Source: Neobacillus massiliamazoniensis | GTDB lineage: Bacteria; Bacillota; Bacilli; Bacillales; Cytobacillaceae | Direction: 5' to 3' | DNA: 64,000 nt | Assembly (NCBI RefSeq): GCF_001048695.1 | Contig: NZ_CVRB01000004.1 | Coordinates: 248,001-312,000 of the forward strand | Shown: positions 18,424 to 27,859 of the stretch, in pieces | Layout: each line of letters begins with the position of its first letter | How positions within the stretch are numbered: the first letter of the stretch is position 1 | Position numbers and translations under genes: made by a program | The notes under the pieces: generated by a model | Told to the model about the DNA's origin: nothing | What the model saw: the letters and a program-made list of their open reading frames with translations, nothing else | The model's database searches: none

Positions 18424-19536
18424 CTATTTTTTAAAGAGCTGCTCTTCTCTTTGATTAACTAAAAATTCATCCAGAATTCTTAGCAATCCTTCATTTTGTT
18501 CGGTAGTACCCACTGTAATCCTTACTGAAGTCGGAAACCCTAGAGCTTTTCCTGAACGGACTATATATCCTCTTTCAAGCAGATATTGAAAGACGGTATC
18601 TCCATCAATCTTGAAATCAATTAAAATAAAATTAGTTTGTGAAGGAAAATATTCGAGCCCGTGCTGATGGCAGAAATCATAATATTGCTGAAGTCCGGTA
18701 CGATTTTTCTTCTTGCACTCCTCTACAAACTCTTGATCTTCTATTGCAGCTAGTGCCGCTGCTTGCCCAAATGAATTGACATTAAATGGTTCCCTGCCTG
18801 GTTCAAGAGCTTTAATAATGGCTGGATTAGCAACCCCATATCCTACTCTTAAAGAAGCTAAGCCATATATTTTCGAAAAGGTTCTTAAAACTATTAAATT
18901 CGGATATTTACTTGTCAAACTAATGGCATCATAATAATCATCTGCCACTACGTATTCATAATAAGCTTCATCAAGAACAACAAGACAACTTGATGGCACT
19001 TTTTCAAGAAACGCTAGTAATGCCGTTTCTGGAATGTATGTACCTGTTGGATTGTTAGGGCTGCATAGCCAAACGACATTTGTCTTCTCATCCATCGCAT
19101 CGAGCATACCATGTAAGTCATGTTCACCGTTCAATAAAGGAACCTCTTTAATAACTGCTCCTTCAATGACTGCATTATGGCGATATTGGGAAAAAGTTGG
19201 CGTAGCCATAACCGTGCTCGCACCAGGATGAAGCAATGCTCGGGAAATAATTTGAATGAGATTGTCCGATCCATTACCAAAAATCAATTTCTCTGGTTCC
19301 ACTTGAAGAAAAGCGGCAAGCTCATCTCGCATAGAAGAGGCGTAACCATCCGGATAGATCGGCATGTTTAGCAAATTCGATTGAAGGGCAGATAGAACCA
19401 TATTTGAACATCCAAAAGGATTTTCATTCGATGCAAGCTTGATGATCTGTTCAAGTTGAAATTGTTTTTTTACTGACTCAATCGACTTTCCTGGCTGATA
19501 TGGCGTCAGCGTTAATAACTGTTCTTTCCATCTCAC
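18424..19536 (-). CDS. hisC: histidinol-phosphate / aromatic aminotransferase
   Basis: A PLP-dependent class I/II aminotransferase used in histidine synthesis and, in Bacillus, in the last step to tyrosine and phenylalanine. The FSKIYGLASLRVGYG segment holds the PLP lysine; NPNNPTG-type WLCSPNNPTGTYIP and DEAYYEYV are also present. The frame is open to 19578, but the GTG at 19536 follows AGGAGG by 9 nt and gives VRWKEQLLTLTPYQPGK, aligned with the normal HisC start; length 370. In B. subtilis trpA precedes hisC; here aroH ends about 60 bp upstream with no trp genes between. Confidence 0.95.
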   Translation of the reverse strand: MRWKEQLLTLTPYQPGKSIESVKKQFQLEQIIKLASNENPFGCSNMVLSALQSNLLNMPIYPDGYASSMRDELAAFLQVEPEKLIFGNGSDNLIQIISRALLHPGASTVMATPTFSQYRHNAVIEGAVIKEVPLLNGEHDLHGMLDAMDEKTNVVWLCSPNNPTGTYIPETALLAFLEKVPSSCLVVLDEAYYEYVVADDYYDAISLTSKYPNLIVLRTFSKIYGLASLRVGYGVANPAIIKALEPGREPFNVNSFGQAAALAAIEDQEFVEECKKKNRTGLQQYYDFCHQHGLEYFPSQTNFILIDFKIDGDTVFQYLLERGYIVRSGKALGFPTSVRITVGTTEQNEGLLRILDEFLVNQREEQLFKK

Positions 19537-19597
19537 ATTCCCCAACCTCCTGCACACTTTTAAAATTTTAGAATACACAAACTATTTTAACATTTTA

Positions 19598-19966
19598 TCA
19601 ATTCTTTTGACCAAGATCAGGTCTTAGAACTTTTGCCTCTTTTAAGTATATATGGGTAATTTCATTCTGCTCTTTTTCGGTATTGACATGCATCATGATT
19701 CGAATGCAGGACTCTAATGAACCTGGTACTGGTATCTCTCGCATACACATAACTGGAACATATGTCCATCCTTCCAATTTTCGCAATGCCTTTGCTGGGA
19801 ATGTCGCATTTAAATCCTCGGTTGTAGAAATCAAAATTGATGCGACGGAATCAGAATGGATTTGATTGGTTTCAATCATTTTCGTTAATAACTCTTCCGT
19901 TGCGGAAAGGATCGCCTCTTCTGAATTTCTATCAGCCGTAATGGCTCCCCTCATCCCTCTGATCAT
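19598..19966 (-). CDS. aroH: chorismate mutase, AroH class
   Basis: AroH rearranges chorismate to prephenate, the branch point to phenylalanine and tyrosine. At 122 residues it is a monofunctional AroH-class trimeric enzyme. The active-site set of B. subtilis is present with a one-residue shift: Arg6, Cys74, Glu77 and Arg89. A much longer open frame runs upstream through a repeat, but the ATG at 19966 has AAAAGGGGG upstream and gives the known start MIRGMRGAITADR. The family A element A2 begins 25 bp upstream (19991) and separates it from aroB. Confidence 0.96.
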   Translation of the reverse strand: MIRGMRGAITADRNSEEAILSATEELLTKMIETNQIHSDSVASILISTTEDLNATFPAKALRKLEGWTYVPVMCMREIPVPGSLESCIRIMMHVNTEKEQNEITHIYLKEAKVLRPDLGQKN

Positions 19967-19990
19967 ATAAAAGCCCCCTTTTAAAAACTT

Positions 19991-20234
19991 GGCTGTGTTA
20001 AACTTGCCTGTTGATTTGCGCTCAAGAAGCGAGCATCCGCGGGCGTTCCGGGGAGCCTCCTCGGCGCTTAAGCGCCTGTGGGGTCTCCCCTGCCCCGTAC
20101 ACCCGCAGGACATTGAATTACATCCTTGAATCCGCCCACGCACGAAGGAAATGCGATAGCATTTTCGAGGAGTCTCGCGCCTTCCGCTCCAATCAACATA
20201 GTTTCAATAATCAACAATGACCTTTAACACAGGC
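19991..20234 (+). mobile_element. family A MITE-like element, copy A2, inserted at the end of aroB
   Basis: 244 bp, flanked by perfect 8-bp target duplications AAAAACTT (19983-19990 and 20235-20242). The ends are GGCTGTGTTAAA and TTTAACACAGGC. The right end supplies the last codons and the stop of aroB: its complement reads TGC CTG TGT TAA. Removing the element plus one target copy leaves AAAAGTTTTTAA, so the ancestral aroB ended two or three residues earlier on its own TAA, about 14 bp before aroH. Confidence 0.92.
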
Positions 20235-21303
20235 AAAAACTTTTTAGTTTATCCACAAGGACGTCACCAGAAATCTCCTGCATTTTTGGTTTGCCCACAC
20301 TTTCAAGTAATACAAACCTAATTGAACTACCAAAAGACTTTTTATCTTGGCTCATTCTGGTATGTAATCGTTCTAATGAAAGATCGGGTGGGAGATTTGT
20401 TTCAAATCCTAATCGCTCGATCCATTCAATAAATTTGTTTAAATCGAAGGAAAGCCCAAGCATACCTATACTTAACTTTAACGCAAACACCATACCAATC
20501 ATGACAGCTTCCCCATGAGTAAAATTCCCATAACCCATTTCTGCTTCAATTGCATGTCCAAGTGTATGTCCAAAATTCAGGTAGGCACGTACTCCAGTCT
20601 CTCTTTCATCCTTTGCAACAAACTCTTTTTTAATCTTGATCCCTTTTATTATTGAATAAGAAAGTTGTTCCATCGTTAAAGAGTCCAAATTATCAATATT
20701 CATTTGTAGCCAATCATAGAACGCTTGATCATAAATAAGTGCATGCTTAATGACTTCCGCAAATCCGGATCGAATTTCTTGCTTTGGAAGCGATTTAAGA
20801 AACGTAAGATCATATAAAACAGCTTCCGGCTGATAGAACGCACCAATCATGTTTTTACCAAGTGGATGATTAATCGCAACTTTTCCACCAACAGCACTAT
20901 CGTGTGCCAAAATGGTTGTTGGAACTTGGATAAAGGGAATTCCCCTCATAAAGCTTGCCGCTACAAAGCCAGACAAATCACCGACCGCTCCTCCACCAAA
21001 GGAGAGAACCAGCGATTTACGGTCAAGACGGTTCTCAAGGGCTCTAGAAAGTGCCTCATAATACACTTCAAACGTTTTTGCCTTCTCTCCGACCGGAGCA
21101 GTAAAAACAACAGGATTCCACCCTTTTAGTGAAACCAATAATTTTTCTAGATGCAAAGAAGCAACCGTTTCATCTGTAATGATGAATATTTTCGTTAAAT
21201 CCGGAAAATGTTTCGTTAAAAATGGACCTATCTCTTTGGAGGCACCTTCACCAATCAATACATCATAACTTTTTGATTCTGTATGAATGCGAATCGTTTC
21301 CAT
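20224..21303 (-). CDS. aroB: 3-dehydroquinate synthase, C-terminus altered by a mobile element
   Basis: AroB cyclises DAHP to 3-dehydroquinate with bound NAD and a divalent metal. Motifs: FGGGAVGDLSGFVAASFMRG (NAD and substrate), QVPTTILAHDSAVGGKVAINHPLGKN, and NFGHTLGHAIE with metal-binding histidines. The ATG overlaps the aroC stop (TAATG), implying coupling. The last codons (Cys-Leu-Cys, stop) lie within element A2. The native protein most likely ended ..KLKSF. The change adds only three residues past the fold, so activity is probably kept; 359 residues total. Confidence 0.95.
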   Translation of the reverse strand: METIRIHTESKSYDVLIGEGASKEIGPFLTKHFPDLTKIFIITDETVASLHLEKLLVSLKGWNPVVFTAPVGEKAKTFEVYYEALSRALENRLDRKSLVLSFGGGAVGDLSGFVAASFMRGIPFIQVPTTILAHDSAVGGKVAINHPLGKNMIGAFYQPEAVLYDLTFLKSLPKQEIRSGFAEVIKHALIYDQAFYDWLQMNIDNLDSLTMEQLSYSIIKGIKIKKEFVAKDERETGVRAYLNFGHTLGHAIEAEMGYGNFTHGEAVMIGMVFALKLSIGMLGLSFDLNKFIEWIERLGFETNLPPDLSLERLHTRMSQDKKSFGSSIRFVLLESVGKPKMQEISGDVLVDKLKSFCLC

Positions 21304-22481
21304 TAAAATTCCCTCGCAAATTCACGTTGTTCATTAATTTCTTTAACAAAAGTATCAAAACGGTCGCTGTAAAATTGTTCTACCAGAGCATTGGCAAGTT
21401 CCCAAGCAACAACATTTTCTGCTACTACGGCTGCTGCAGGAACGGCACAGCTATCTGAGCGCTCAATACTTGCGGCAAACGGCTCCTTTGTTTCAATATC
21501 GACACTCATTAATGGTTTATAGAGGGTTGGGATCGGCTTCATGACACCTCGGACTATTATCGGCATTCCTGTCGTCATTCCACCTTCAAAACCGCCTAGG
21601 CGGTTGGTCTTTCGTGAATAGCCCCATTCATCGTCCCATACAATTTCATCATGAACCTCACTGCCTGGCTTACGTGCCGCTTCAAACCCAATACCGAATT
21701 CTACACCCTTAAATGCATTGATACTGACAATTGCAGCAGCCAATTTGGCATCAAGCTTTCGATCATAATGTACATAACTTCCAACACCTGTTGGCATTCC
21801 TGTTGCAATGACTTCGACAACACCACCGATAGAATCTCCATTTTTCTTTGCCTCATCAATTGCAGCTATCATTGCTTTCTCTGCATTTGAATCAATGCAA
21901 CGGACGGGCGATGCTTCCGCTTGTTCTTTTATTTCCTTAAAAGATAAATGGTGAAGGGGATTAGCTTTTTTTCCTCCAATTTCCACCACATGGGCAACTA
22001 CCTCGACTCCAACCAATGAAAGAAGTTTTTTCGCGACTGAACCTGCCGCTACTCGAACGGTAGTCTCACGAGCTGAAGATCGCTCTAGAACATTTCTCAT
22101 ATCACGGTGACCATATTTAAGGGCGCCGTTTAAATCAGCATGTCCTGGACGTGCTCGAGTCACCTTTCGTTTGATTTCTTCCTCTTCAACTTCTTGTAAT
22201 GGTTCTATTCCCATTATTTTGGTCCAGTGCTTCCAATCGTTGTTTTTAACTACCAGAGCAATAGGAGACCCAAGAGTTTGTCCATGACGAACCCCGGATG
22301 TAATCTCTACCATATCCTTTTCAATCTCCATCCTTCTTCCCCGGCCATAGCCCTTTTGACGTCTCGCTAATTCAGTATTAATATCTTCAGCTACTAAAGG
22401 CATCCCCGCAGGCAAACCTTCTATGATCGTTGTTAATTGTGGGCCATGTGATTCTCCTGCTGTTAAATATCTTATCCCCAT
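21303..22481 (-). CDS. aroC: chorismate synthase
   Basis: Chorismate synthase eliminates phosphate from EPSP with reduced FMN to give chorismate; the B. subtilis gene is named aroF. Typical motifs are present: [18 protein letters not shown] at the N-terminus, [30 protein letters not shown], and [18 protein letters not shown] near the end. The length of 392 is normal. AAGGGGGAAAGAG precedes the ATG. It is the first gene of the aromatic run here. In B. subtilis cheR lies between this gene and ndk; only 167 bp of non-coding sequence is found here. Confidence 0.96.
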   Translation of the reverse strand: MGIRYLTAGESHGPQLTTIIEGLPAGMPLVAEDINTELARRQKGYGRGRRMEIEKDMVEITSGVRHGQTLGSPIALVVKNNDWKHWTKIMGIEPLQEVEEEEIKRKVTRARPGHADLNGALKYGHRDMRNVLERSSARETTVRVAAGSVAKKLLSLVGVEVVAHVVEIGGKKANPLHHLSFKEIKEQAEASPVRCIDSNAEKAMIAAIDEAKKNGDSIGGVVEVIATGMPTGVGSYVHYDRKLDAKLAAAIVSINAFKGVEFGIGFEAARKPGSEVHDEIVWDDEWGYSRKTNRLGGFEGGMTTGMPIIVRGVMKPIPTLYKPLMSVDIETKEPFAASIERSDSCAVPAAAVVAENVVAWELANALVEQFYSDRFDTFVKEINEQREFAREF

Positions 22482-22596
22482 TTTCTCTTTCCCCCTTCAA
22501 CTCAATAAAGGATTTATTTTTCAATATAACATATACCGCCCAAGAAACATAGTGGAACTATTCAGAAAAAGGAATAAAAAATTTGCAAACGGATTC

Positions 22597-22634
22597 AAAA
22601 AAAAACACCCGTATAATCATACGAGTGTTTTTCT
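22597..22634 (-). terminator. terminator after ndk
   Basis: Stem AAAAACACTCGTAT/ATACGGGTGTTTTT with a GATT loop, then a T run on the minus strand. It separates ndk from the aromatic genes. Confidence 0.85.
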
Positions 22635-22648
22635 CTTTGCTCTTTTTA

Positions 22649-23095
22649 TTAATAAACCCATTCGTTTACTAACTTCGAATATTCAACTAAACCAGTATCT
22701 TTAAAGAATAAACCAATCTCACGCTCTGCACTAGTCGGTGCGTCAGAACCGTGAATGACATTTTTACCAACAGTTAGTCCGAAATCTCCACGAATGGTTC
22801 CAGGTGCAGCATCCTTTGGATTGGTAGAACCCATCATTTGTCTTGCTGTTGCAATGACATTTTCACCTTGCCATACCATAGCAAAAACAGGACCGGATGT
22901 GATGAAGTCGACTAATTCACCAAAAAATGGGCGTTCTTTATGTTCACCATAGTGTTCTTCAGCCAATTCTTTTGGAATACTCATTAATTTTGCTCCAACT
23001 AATTGGAAGCCTTTTTTTTCAAAACGAGCAACGATTTCACCAATTAAATTACGTTGAACACCGTCTGGTTTTACCATTAAAAATGTTTTTTCCAT
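22649..23095 (-). CDS. ndk: nucleoside diphosphate kinase
   Basis: Ndk balances nucleoside triphosphates by phosphate transfer through a phosphohistidine. [19 protein letters not shown] at the N-terminus and the active-site histidine in [18 protein letters not shown] are plain. The start is the ATG at 23095, 8 nt after AGGAG, giving 148 residues, the family norm; the GTG three codons upstream overlaps the ribosome site. It has its own terminator, and lies between the hep/menG run and aroC. Confidence 0.97.
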   Translation of the reverse strand: MEKTFLMVKPDGVQRNLIGEIVARFEKKGFQLVGAKLMSIPKELAEEHYGEHKERPFFGELVDFITSGPVFAMVWQGENVIATARQMMGSTNPKDAAPGTIRGDFGLTVGKNVIHGSDAPTSAEREIGLFFKDTGLVEYSKLVNEWVY

Positions 23096-23194
23096 AAGTT
23101 CCACTCCTAAATCATTATGTATAATGACTGTTTAAAAAACAATCCACGGAAAATGTTATCATTTTTTTGAATATTGCGCAACACCAACATGGTT

Positions 23195-24157
23195 TTAGAA
23201 CTTTCTTCTTCCAATAAATTTTGCAATATCACGAAGAGTTTTTTTCGTTTTATTGGTTGGAAGGTCTTCGAGAACCGCCAATGCCTTATCCAAATAATGG
23301 TCGCTCAAAGCTATAGACTTTTCAATTGCACCTGATTTTTTAATTAAGGAAATAATATGTTCTATTTCAGCGGCCGACATATTTTCATGCACTTTTTCAA
23401 TCTGAAGGCGAATCTCTTCATTTTCCATAGCAAAAAGAGCTGGTGCTGTTATATTCCCCTGCAAAAGATCACTTCCTGCTGGTTTTCCCAATTCCTTCTC
23501 AGTCGCAGTAAAGTCTAGGATATCATCCGTAATTTGAAAGGACATTCCCACATAGTAGCCAAAACGATAAAGTTTTTTATGGATGGACTCTTCTACATCA
23601 GCAGCAATTGCACCTAATTGACAGCTTGCAGCGATTAATAAAGCTGTCTTTCTTTTGATTCTGCGGAGGTAATCCCGGAGAGTTTGATTAAAGCGGTATT
23701 TATCTTTTATTTGTTGAATTTCACCAACCGTCAATTCAACCATCGTATGAGCTAAAATTTTATGAGCTTCTGGCTTGTTAATATTTGTCATCAACTCTAG
23801 TGATAGAGCAAAAATATAATCACCTGTATACATGGCAATTCGGTTATCCCATTTTGCCTTTACCGTCGGTTGTCCTCTTCTTATATCAGCATCATCAATC
23901 ACATCATCATGAACAAGTGAAGCCATATGGATTAATTCGAGAGGAACAGCCACGTTTTTCATTACTTCAATATCATAATGACCAAATTTTCCTGCAAGTA
24001 AAACAAACACAGGACGGATTCTTTTTCCTCCGGCTTTTAATGTATGCAAAGATGCTGCCTTCAAAAGTAAAGACTCAGACTGAATCGTCTCTTCTAATTT
24101 TTTTTCAATTACATTAATATCAGAATTCAAAAATGAATACATCATTTTTAATTTCAT
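23195..24157 (-). CDS. hepT: heptaprenyl diphosphate synthase component II
   Basis: This is the catalytic, trans-prenyltransferase subunit that makes the C35 side chain of menaquinone-7 from FPP and IPP. The first aspartate-rich motif is DDVIDDADIRRG; the second is FQITDDILDF. KAGGKRIRP binds IPP. It needs the HepS subunit encoded two genes upstream. Its 320 residues equal the B. subtilis length, and GGGTGA lies before the ATG. The run hepS-menG-hepT serves menaquinone synthesis, which feeds the qcr complex at 9.7-11.7 kb. Confidence 0.95.
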   Translation of the reverse strand: MKLKMMYSFLNSDINVIEKKLEETIQSESLLLKAASLHTLKAGGKRIRPVFVLLAGKFGHYDIEVMKNVAVPLELIHMASLVHDDVIDDADIRRGQPTVKAKWDNRIAMYTGDYIFALSLELMTNINKPEAHKILAHTMVELTVGEIQQIKDKYRFNQTLRDYLRRIKRKTALLIAASCQLGAIAADVEESIHKKLYRFGYYVGMSFQITDDILDFTATEKELGKPAGSDLLQGNITAPALFAMENEEIRLQIEKVHENMSAAEIEHIISLIKKSGAIEKSIALSDHYLDKALAVLEDLPTNKTKKTLRDIAKFIGRRKF

Positions 24158-24198
24158 TTGAATTCACCCAGCTTTTCTTCCTGTCTACAATCACTTTA

Positions 24199-24903
24199 TC
24201 ATTGTTTATAACCAATATGGACAGCGGCTGCTCCGCCACTATAAGGCTTGTAAAACACATTTTTAAGCCCTGCCTGTTCAAATATCCCGGCAAGTTCCTT
24301 CATTCCTGGAAAATCACGAGCAGATTCCTGGAGCCAGGAGTACTCTTGGTAGCTTCTCGCAAATAACTTACCAAACAGCGGCATGATAAAGCGAAAATAA
24401 AAAAAGTAAAGCTGTCTGTAACCAATGAGAGTAGGTTGTGAAGTTTCTAGACAAACAACCATACCTCCAGGCTTCACCACTCGGTGCATTTCTTTTAAGA
24501 CCTGTAAATAATCTGGAACATTTCTTAGTCCAAAACCAATGGTGACATAATCAAAACTATTATCGGAGAATGGAAGCTCCATTGCGTTACCATGCAATAA
24601 TTCCACTTGATTTAACCCAAGACTTTTGACCTTCTCGATTCCTACATTGAGCATGTTTTGACTAAAATCCAGTCCAGTGGCCTTTCCGGAAGGACCTACT
24701 GCCTCAGCTAAAGCAATCGTCCAATCAGCTGTTCCACAACAAACATCGAGAGCTTTAGATCCTCTCTTAACATTCATTCTTTTCATGGTATCTTTTCGCC
24801 ACTTAATATGCTGTTGGAAACTAATGACAGAGTTCATTTTATCGTAGTTATCAGATATCTTTTCAAACACATGGTGAACTCTTTCTTCTTTCGATTGCTG
24901 CAT
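24199..24903 (-). CDS. menG: demethylmenaquinone methyltransferase
   Basis: MenG (UbiE family, also called menH in B. subtilis) methylates demethylmenaquinone with SAM, the last step of menaquinone synthesis. Class I methyltransferase motifs: [16 protein letters not shown] (SAM loop), [13 protein letters not shown], and [14 protein letters not shown]. The ATG at 24903, behind AAGGG, gives 234 residues and the standard [14 protein letters not shown] start; an upstream in-frame ATG overlaps hepS. It starts 4 nt after the hepS stop. Confidence 0.95.
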   Translation of the reverse strand: MQQSKEERVHHVFEKISDNYDKMNSVISFQQHIKWRKDTMKRMNVKRGSKALDVCCGTADWTIALAEAVGPSGKATGLDFSQNMLNVGIEKVKSLGLNQVELLHGNAMELPFSDNSFDYVTIGFGLRNVPDYLQVLKEMHRVVKPGGMVVCLETSQPTLIGYRQLYFFYFRFIMPLFGKLFARSYQEYSWLQESARDFPGMKELAGIFEQAGLKNVFYKPYSGGAAAVHIGYKQ

Positions 24904-24907
24904 TTCT

Positions 24908-25717
24908 TTACCCTTCTTCCACAAATGTTTTTGCAACTGGCTGGTGTTGCTTCAATAAAGAAGAAATCCTGCTCACAAACCATTCATTCAAGTTAGGAAG
25001 CTGTCCAATTCCTTTTTCAATTATTTGTTTTGAAAAATCAAGATACCGGTCGAATATCATTATTAATTTGCTTCTTTGAACATTTGAGAGTTCAAATGTA
25101 TCAGCATATTTTGGAAAAACTGCTTTTTGCAATGCCTCAAAAATCTTTGTGCTTCCACCTTGAAGGAATTTACTTTTTTCTTTAAGTAACCGCTTAAAGA
25201 GCAGGTAATGCGAAATAAATTCACTCCAATTGTCTACTTTGAAATATTCAGCCACTTTTACAAACAAGGAGCTTTCAATAATCATGATATCACTCATAAG
25301 TTTATCAGTGTCAGTTGTTTTATTTTGGTAAACAAAAACCTTATGCTCATTTATTTCTTTTACACCATAAGATAGCGCTCTTATCATTGCTATATCTTCT
25401 GAATCGGCAAGTAATTTATAATATAATCCACTAAAATAATCTCCTGTCAAAACGGTCAGTTGCCGATTTTTTTCGTTTATCGAAGATTGTGTAATATATT
25501 CATGTGTATCAAGGGCAATTTGAATAAGCATTGTTGACAAAGCAAAGTTTTGCATTTCCTTAAAAGACAATTCAAGCTGGTCCATTATTAAAATAAGGAT
25601 TAGAAGCTTTTCTTCATCAATCATTGGCTTTTCAATATATTTAAGCAGGTATGAATCAAATACCTTCTTTTCGACCTGTTCCTTGATGTATGAAAATTTA
25701 TGTCGAATGTCTTGCAA
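24908..25717 (-). CDS. hepS: heptaprenyl diphosphate synthase component I
   Basis: HepS is the non-catalytic small subunit of heptaprenyl diphosphate synthase; it sets product length together with HepT. It is a mostly helical, poorly conserved protein with no catalytic motif, recognised from the MQDI-type start, the [11 protein letters not shown] and [13 protein letters not shown] segments and its position before menG and hepT. A GTG at 25726 is possible, but the TTG at 25717 is better spaced from AAGGGTGA and gives MQDIRHKF, like MQDIYGTL in B. subtilis; length 269. Confidence 0.88.
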   Translation of the reverse strand: MQDIRHKFSYIKEQVEKKVFDSYLLKYIEKPMIDEEKLLILILIMDQLELSFKEMQNFALSTMLIQIALDTHEYITQSSINEKNRQLTVLTGDYFSGLYYKLLADSEDIAMIRALSYGVKEINEHKVFVYQNKTTDTDKLMSDIMIIESSLFVKVAEYFKVDNWSEFISHYLLFKRLLKEKSKFLQGGSTKIFEALQKAVFPKYADTFELSNVQRSKLIMIFDRYLDFSKQIIEKGIGQLPNLNEWFVSRISSLLKQHQPVAKTFVEEG

Positions 25718-25915
25718 TCTAATCACCCTTGCTTCTCCAAAAGTATGGTTTCTGTCTAGGTCAGGTATGTATTATTCATATAACGATTAATTTAATTATA
25801 TCTTATATCCTATATATTTCAATTTTCTAAACAAGCAGTCACAATTATATCATAAAAGAGGTTTACTGGGCATAAATTAACGAAATAAAATCATTTTCCT
25901 CCTAAAGGGGCAAGA

Positions 25916-25947
25916 AAATAAAACAGGCTGATTAGACCAGTCTGTTT
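25916..25947 (-). terminator. terminator after folE-mtrB
   Basis: Stem AAACAGACTG/CAGCCTGTTT with one mismatch and a TTTTATTTT tail on the minus strand. Confidence 0.75.
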
Positions 25948-25965
25948 ATCCTTGTTAGTATGCTA

Positions 25966-26202
25966 CTATTTTTTCATTTCACTTTCAATCTCACCAAATA
26001 AAGTAAGAATTTTAGCATGCCCTCTAACTTTTATTGCTGATGTATGCTCTGTAAATTGAGCGATAATGACTTCCCCTTTATCCAGCTTTTCTGAATGATG
26101 AAATTTAGTATCAGTCCCTCTTGTTAACCCAATGACACTTACTCCATCATCAATTGCCTTAACGACAACATAATCACTATTTTGTGTTTTGCCTTTTTCC
26201 AA
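25966..26202 (-). CDS. mtrB: trp RNA-binding attenuation protein (TRAP)
   Basis: TRAP is an 11-subunit ring that binds tryptophan and then wraps GAG/UAG repeats in leader RNAs of trp genes. The core [39 protein letters not shown] is almost unchanged from B. subtilis, including the lysines and arginine that contact RNA (the FHHSEK lysine and IKVRG). The GTG at 26211 has no ribosome site; the TTG at 26202 lies 5 nt after GGGGTGA and is preferred (78 residues). It follows folE by a few bases as in B. subtilis. No trp operon lies in this window. Confidence 0.94.
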   Translation of the reverse strand: MEKGKTQNSDYVVVKAIDDGVSVIGLTRGTDTKFHHSEKLDKGEVIIAQFTEHTSAIKVRGHAKILTLFGEIESEMKK

Positions 26203-26215
26203 ATTTTTCACCCCA

Positions 26216-26782
26216 TTAATTTTTTATTAATGAAAGCACTTCTGAACGTGCGATTGAGTCTTCCGCAAGAGTACCCCTTACTGCAGTCGTTATTGTTTTT
26301 GAACCGGGCTTTTTCACCCCTCGCATTGTCATGCACATATGCTCTGCTTCCACGACTACCATAACACCATGCGCTTCTAGCTTATTCATCATACTATCTG
26401 CAATGGTAGATGTAATTCTTTCTTGCAGTTGAGGTCTTTTCGCGACAGCCTCTACTGCGCGCGCCAATTTACTTAATCCTGTCACACGTCCATTTTTTGG
26501 AATATAGGCAACATGTGCTTTTCCAAAGAAAGGGACAAGATGATGTTCACACATTGAATAAAATGGGATATCTTTTACTAATACCAATTCTTCATGATCT
26601 TCACTAAAAATCGTTTCAAAATGTTTCTCTGGATTTTCATTTAAGCCACTAAACACTTCTTCGTACATTTTTGCTACTCGTTTTGGTGTGTCAAGCAATC
26701 CTTCACGATTTGGATCCTCACCAATTGCAGTTAATATTAAACGTACCGCTTCTTCAATAAGGGGACGATTTACTTCTGACAT
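26216..26782 (-). CDS. folE: GTP cyclohydrolase I
   Basis: FolE (mtrA in B. subtilis) converts GTP to dihydroneopterin triphosphate, the first step of folate synthesis. Zinc and catalytic residues are in [20 protein letters not shown] and [17 protein letters not shown]. The ATG at 26782 is 7 nt from GGGAGG and gives 188 residues; the longer frame adds five residues with no support. First gene of folE-mtrB. Confidence 0.96.
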   Translation of the reverse strand: MSEVNRPLIEEAVRLILTAIGEDPNREGLLDTPKRVAKMYEEVFSGLNENPEKHFETIFSEDHEELVLVKDIPFYSMCEHHLVPFFGKAHVAYIPKNGRVTGLSKLARAVEAVAKRPQLQERITSTIADSMMNKLEAHGVMVVVEAEHMCMTMRGVKKPGSKTITTAVRGTLAEDSIARSEVLSLIKN

Positions 26783-26868
26783 TCCGTTTCCTCCCAAAAG
26801 TTTCTAATCTTCAATAGATTTAACACATACATATTAGCATATCACTTTTAATGCAAGCAAAAATTTAA

Positions 26869-27150
26869 AGCGAAAGCGCCTCGATCAGCCCCGATATTGG
26901 GAGACTTGGCACTGATAAGTGCCTTAGTCTCCCTTAATGCGCAGAGAAGGAGATAGCCTTCTGTAGCCAAGCTCAAGACAAGCCGGCAGGATGCCAGCAC
27001 CACTGCATAAACATCTTTGTAGGCATGCGACGAGGTGAACATTAACTTCTCCGATTTTGCTTTGCCACAGGAGCAAGAATCAAGATATATAATTAATTTT
27101 AGTTGGCTTGTGACCTCGAGGGGCTAGGCGCTGTAGCTGGATAGTAATCA
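26869..27150 (+). repeat. family C repeat, long variant with an extra hairpin, downstream of hbs
   Basis: It begins AAAGCGAAAGCGCCTCGATCAGCCCCGAT and ends GGGGCTAGGCGCTGTAGCTGGAT. The middle holds an extra hairpin GGGAGACT..GCACT/AGTGC..AGTCTCCC and an AGAAGG.GATAGCCTTCT hairpin. The copy at 27.86 kb, on the other side of hbs, has the same extra parts. The 472-bp gap between folE and hbs contains nothing else apart from the hbs terminator. Confidence 0.75.
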
Positions 27151-27186
27151 AAGTTAAAAAGTATTTCTTCTTAATTTAAGTATAAA

Positions 27187-27219
27187 GAAAAAAGGCCATG
27201 GTTTATCCCATGACCCTTT
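27187..27219 (-). terminator. terminator after hbs
   Basis: Imperfect stem AAAGGGTCATGG/CCATGGCCTTT followed by TTTTTT on the minus strand. Confidence 0.75.
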
Positions 27220-27254
27220 GCCTAAGCAATCGCCTAAAGCAATAAATTATGTAA

Positions 27255-27527
27255 TTATTTTACTGCGTCTTTAAGCGCTTTACCTGGTTTAAAAGCAGGA
27301 ACTTTGCTTGCACCAATTTCGATTTCCTCACCAGTTTGAGGGTTACGACCTTTACGAGCTGCACGCTCACGTACTTCAAAGTTTCCAAAACCGATTAATT
27401 GAACTTTGTCACCATTTTTTAAAGCATCTAAAATCGCATCAAAAACAGCATCAACTGCTTTTGTAGCATCCTTTTTAGAAAGCTCACTAGTTTCAGCTAC
27501 TGCATTAATAAGTTCTGTCTTGTTCAT
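27255..27527 (-). CDS. hbs: DNA-binding protein HU
   Basis: A 90-residue nucleoid protein that binds and bends DNA without strong sequence preference. The signature [23 protein letters not shown] with the DNA-binding beta-arm and [12 protein letters not shown] end are standard. The ATG at 27527 follows GGAGGTG closely spaced by 7-8 nt. It is usually essential and highly expressed in Bacillus. Two long family C repeats in the same orientation flank it, about 0.7 kb apart. Confidence 0.97.
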   Translation of the reverse strand: MNKTELINAVAETSELSKKDATKAVDAVFDAILDALKNGDKVQLIGFGNFEVRERAARKGRNPQTGEEIEIGASKVPAFKPGKALKDAVK

Positions 27528-27859
27528 GCCTTTCACCTCCTCCCAAAAAGATCGATTAAAACCGTAAATAAGAATACTTATCTACATTTCTAAACAATTT
27601 TTCTAAATTCTATACGTCAAAGTGGCGTTTTATTGACAAATTAGGTCAAAAAAAACAACTTGAATACCTTACACTCTTTTTTGTAAAAACCTTATAGAAT
27701 AGAGGTTTCAAGCACTACAACGTAATTCTGTTAAAAGATTATCACAATCATTTCCGCATATCAAGAATATTTCATGAAATAATGGGAATCTTTTCTTTGT
27801 TTCAGCAAGATATTACTATTATCGACCTTATTTTTTATAAAATTTCCCAAACAGAACAA

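Noticed and set aside
19967..20143. N-terminal extension of aroH by 59 codons
   Set aside because: The extension translates element A2. The ATG at 19966 has a proper ribosome site and gives the standard 122-residue enzyme.
26848..27042. 64-codon frame between folE and hbs
   Set aside because: It lies in a family C repeat and has no ribosome site.
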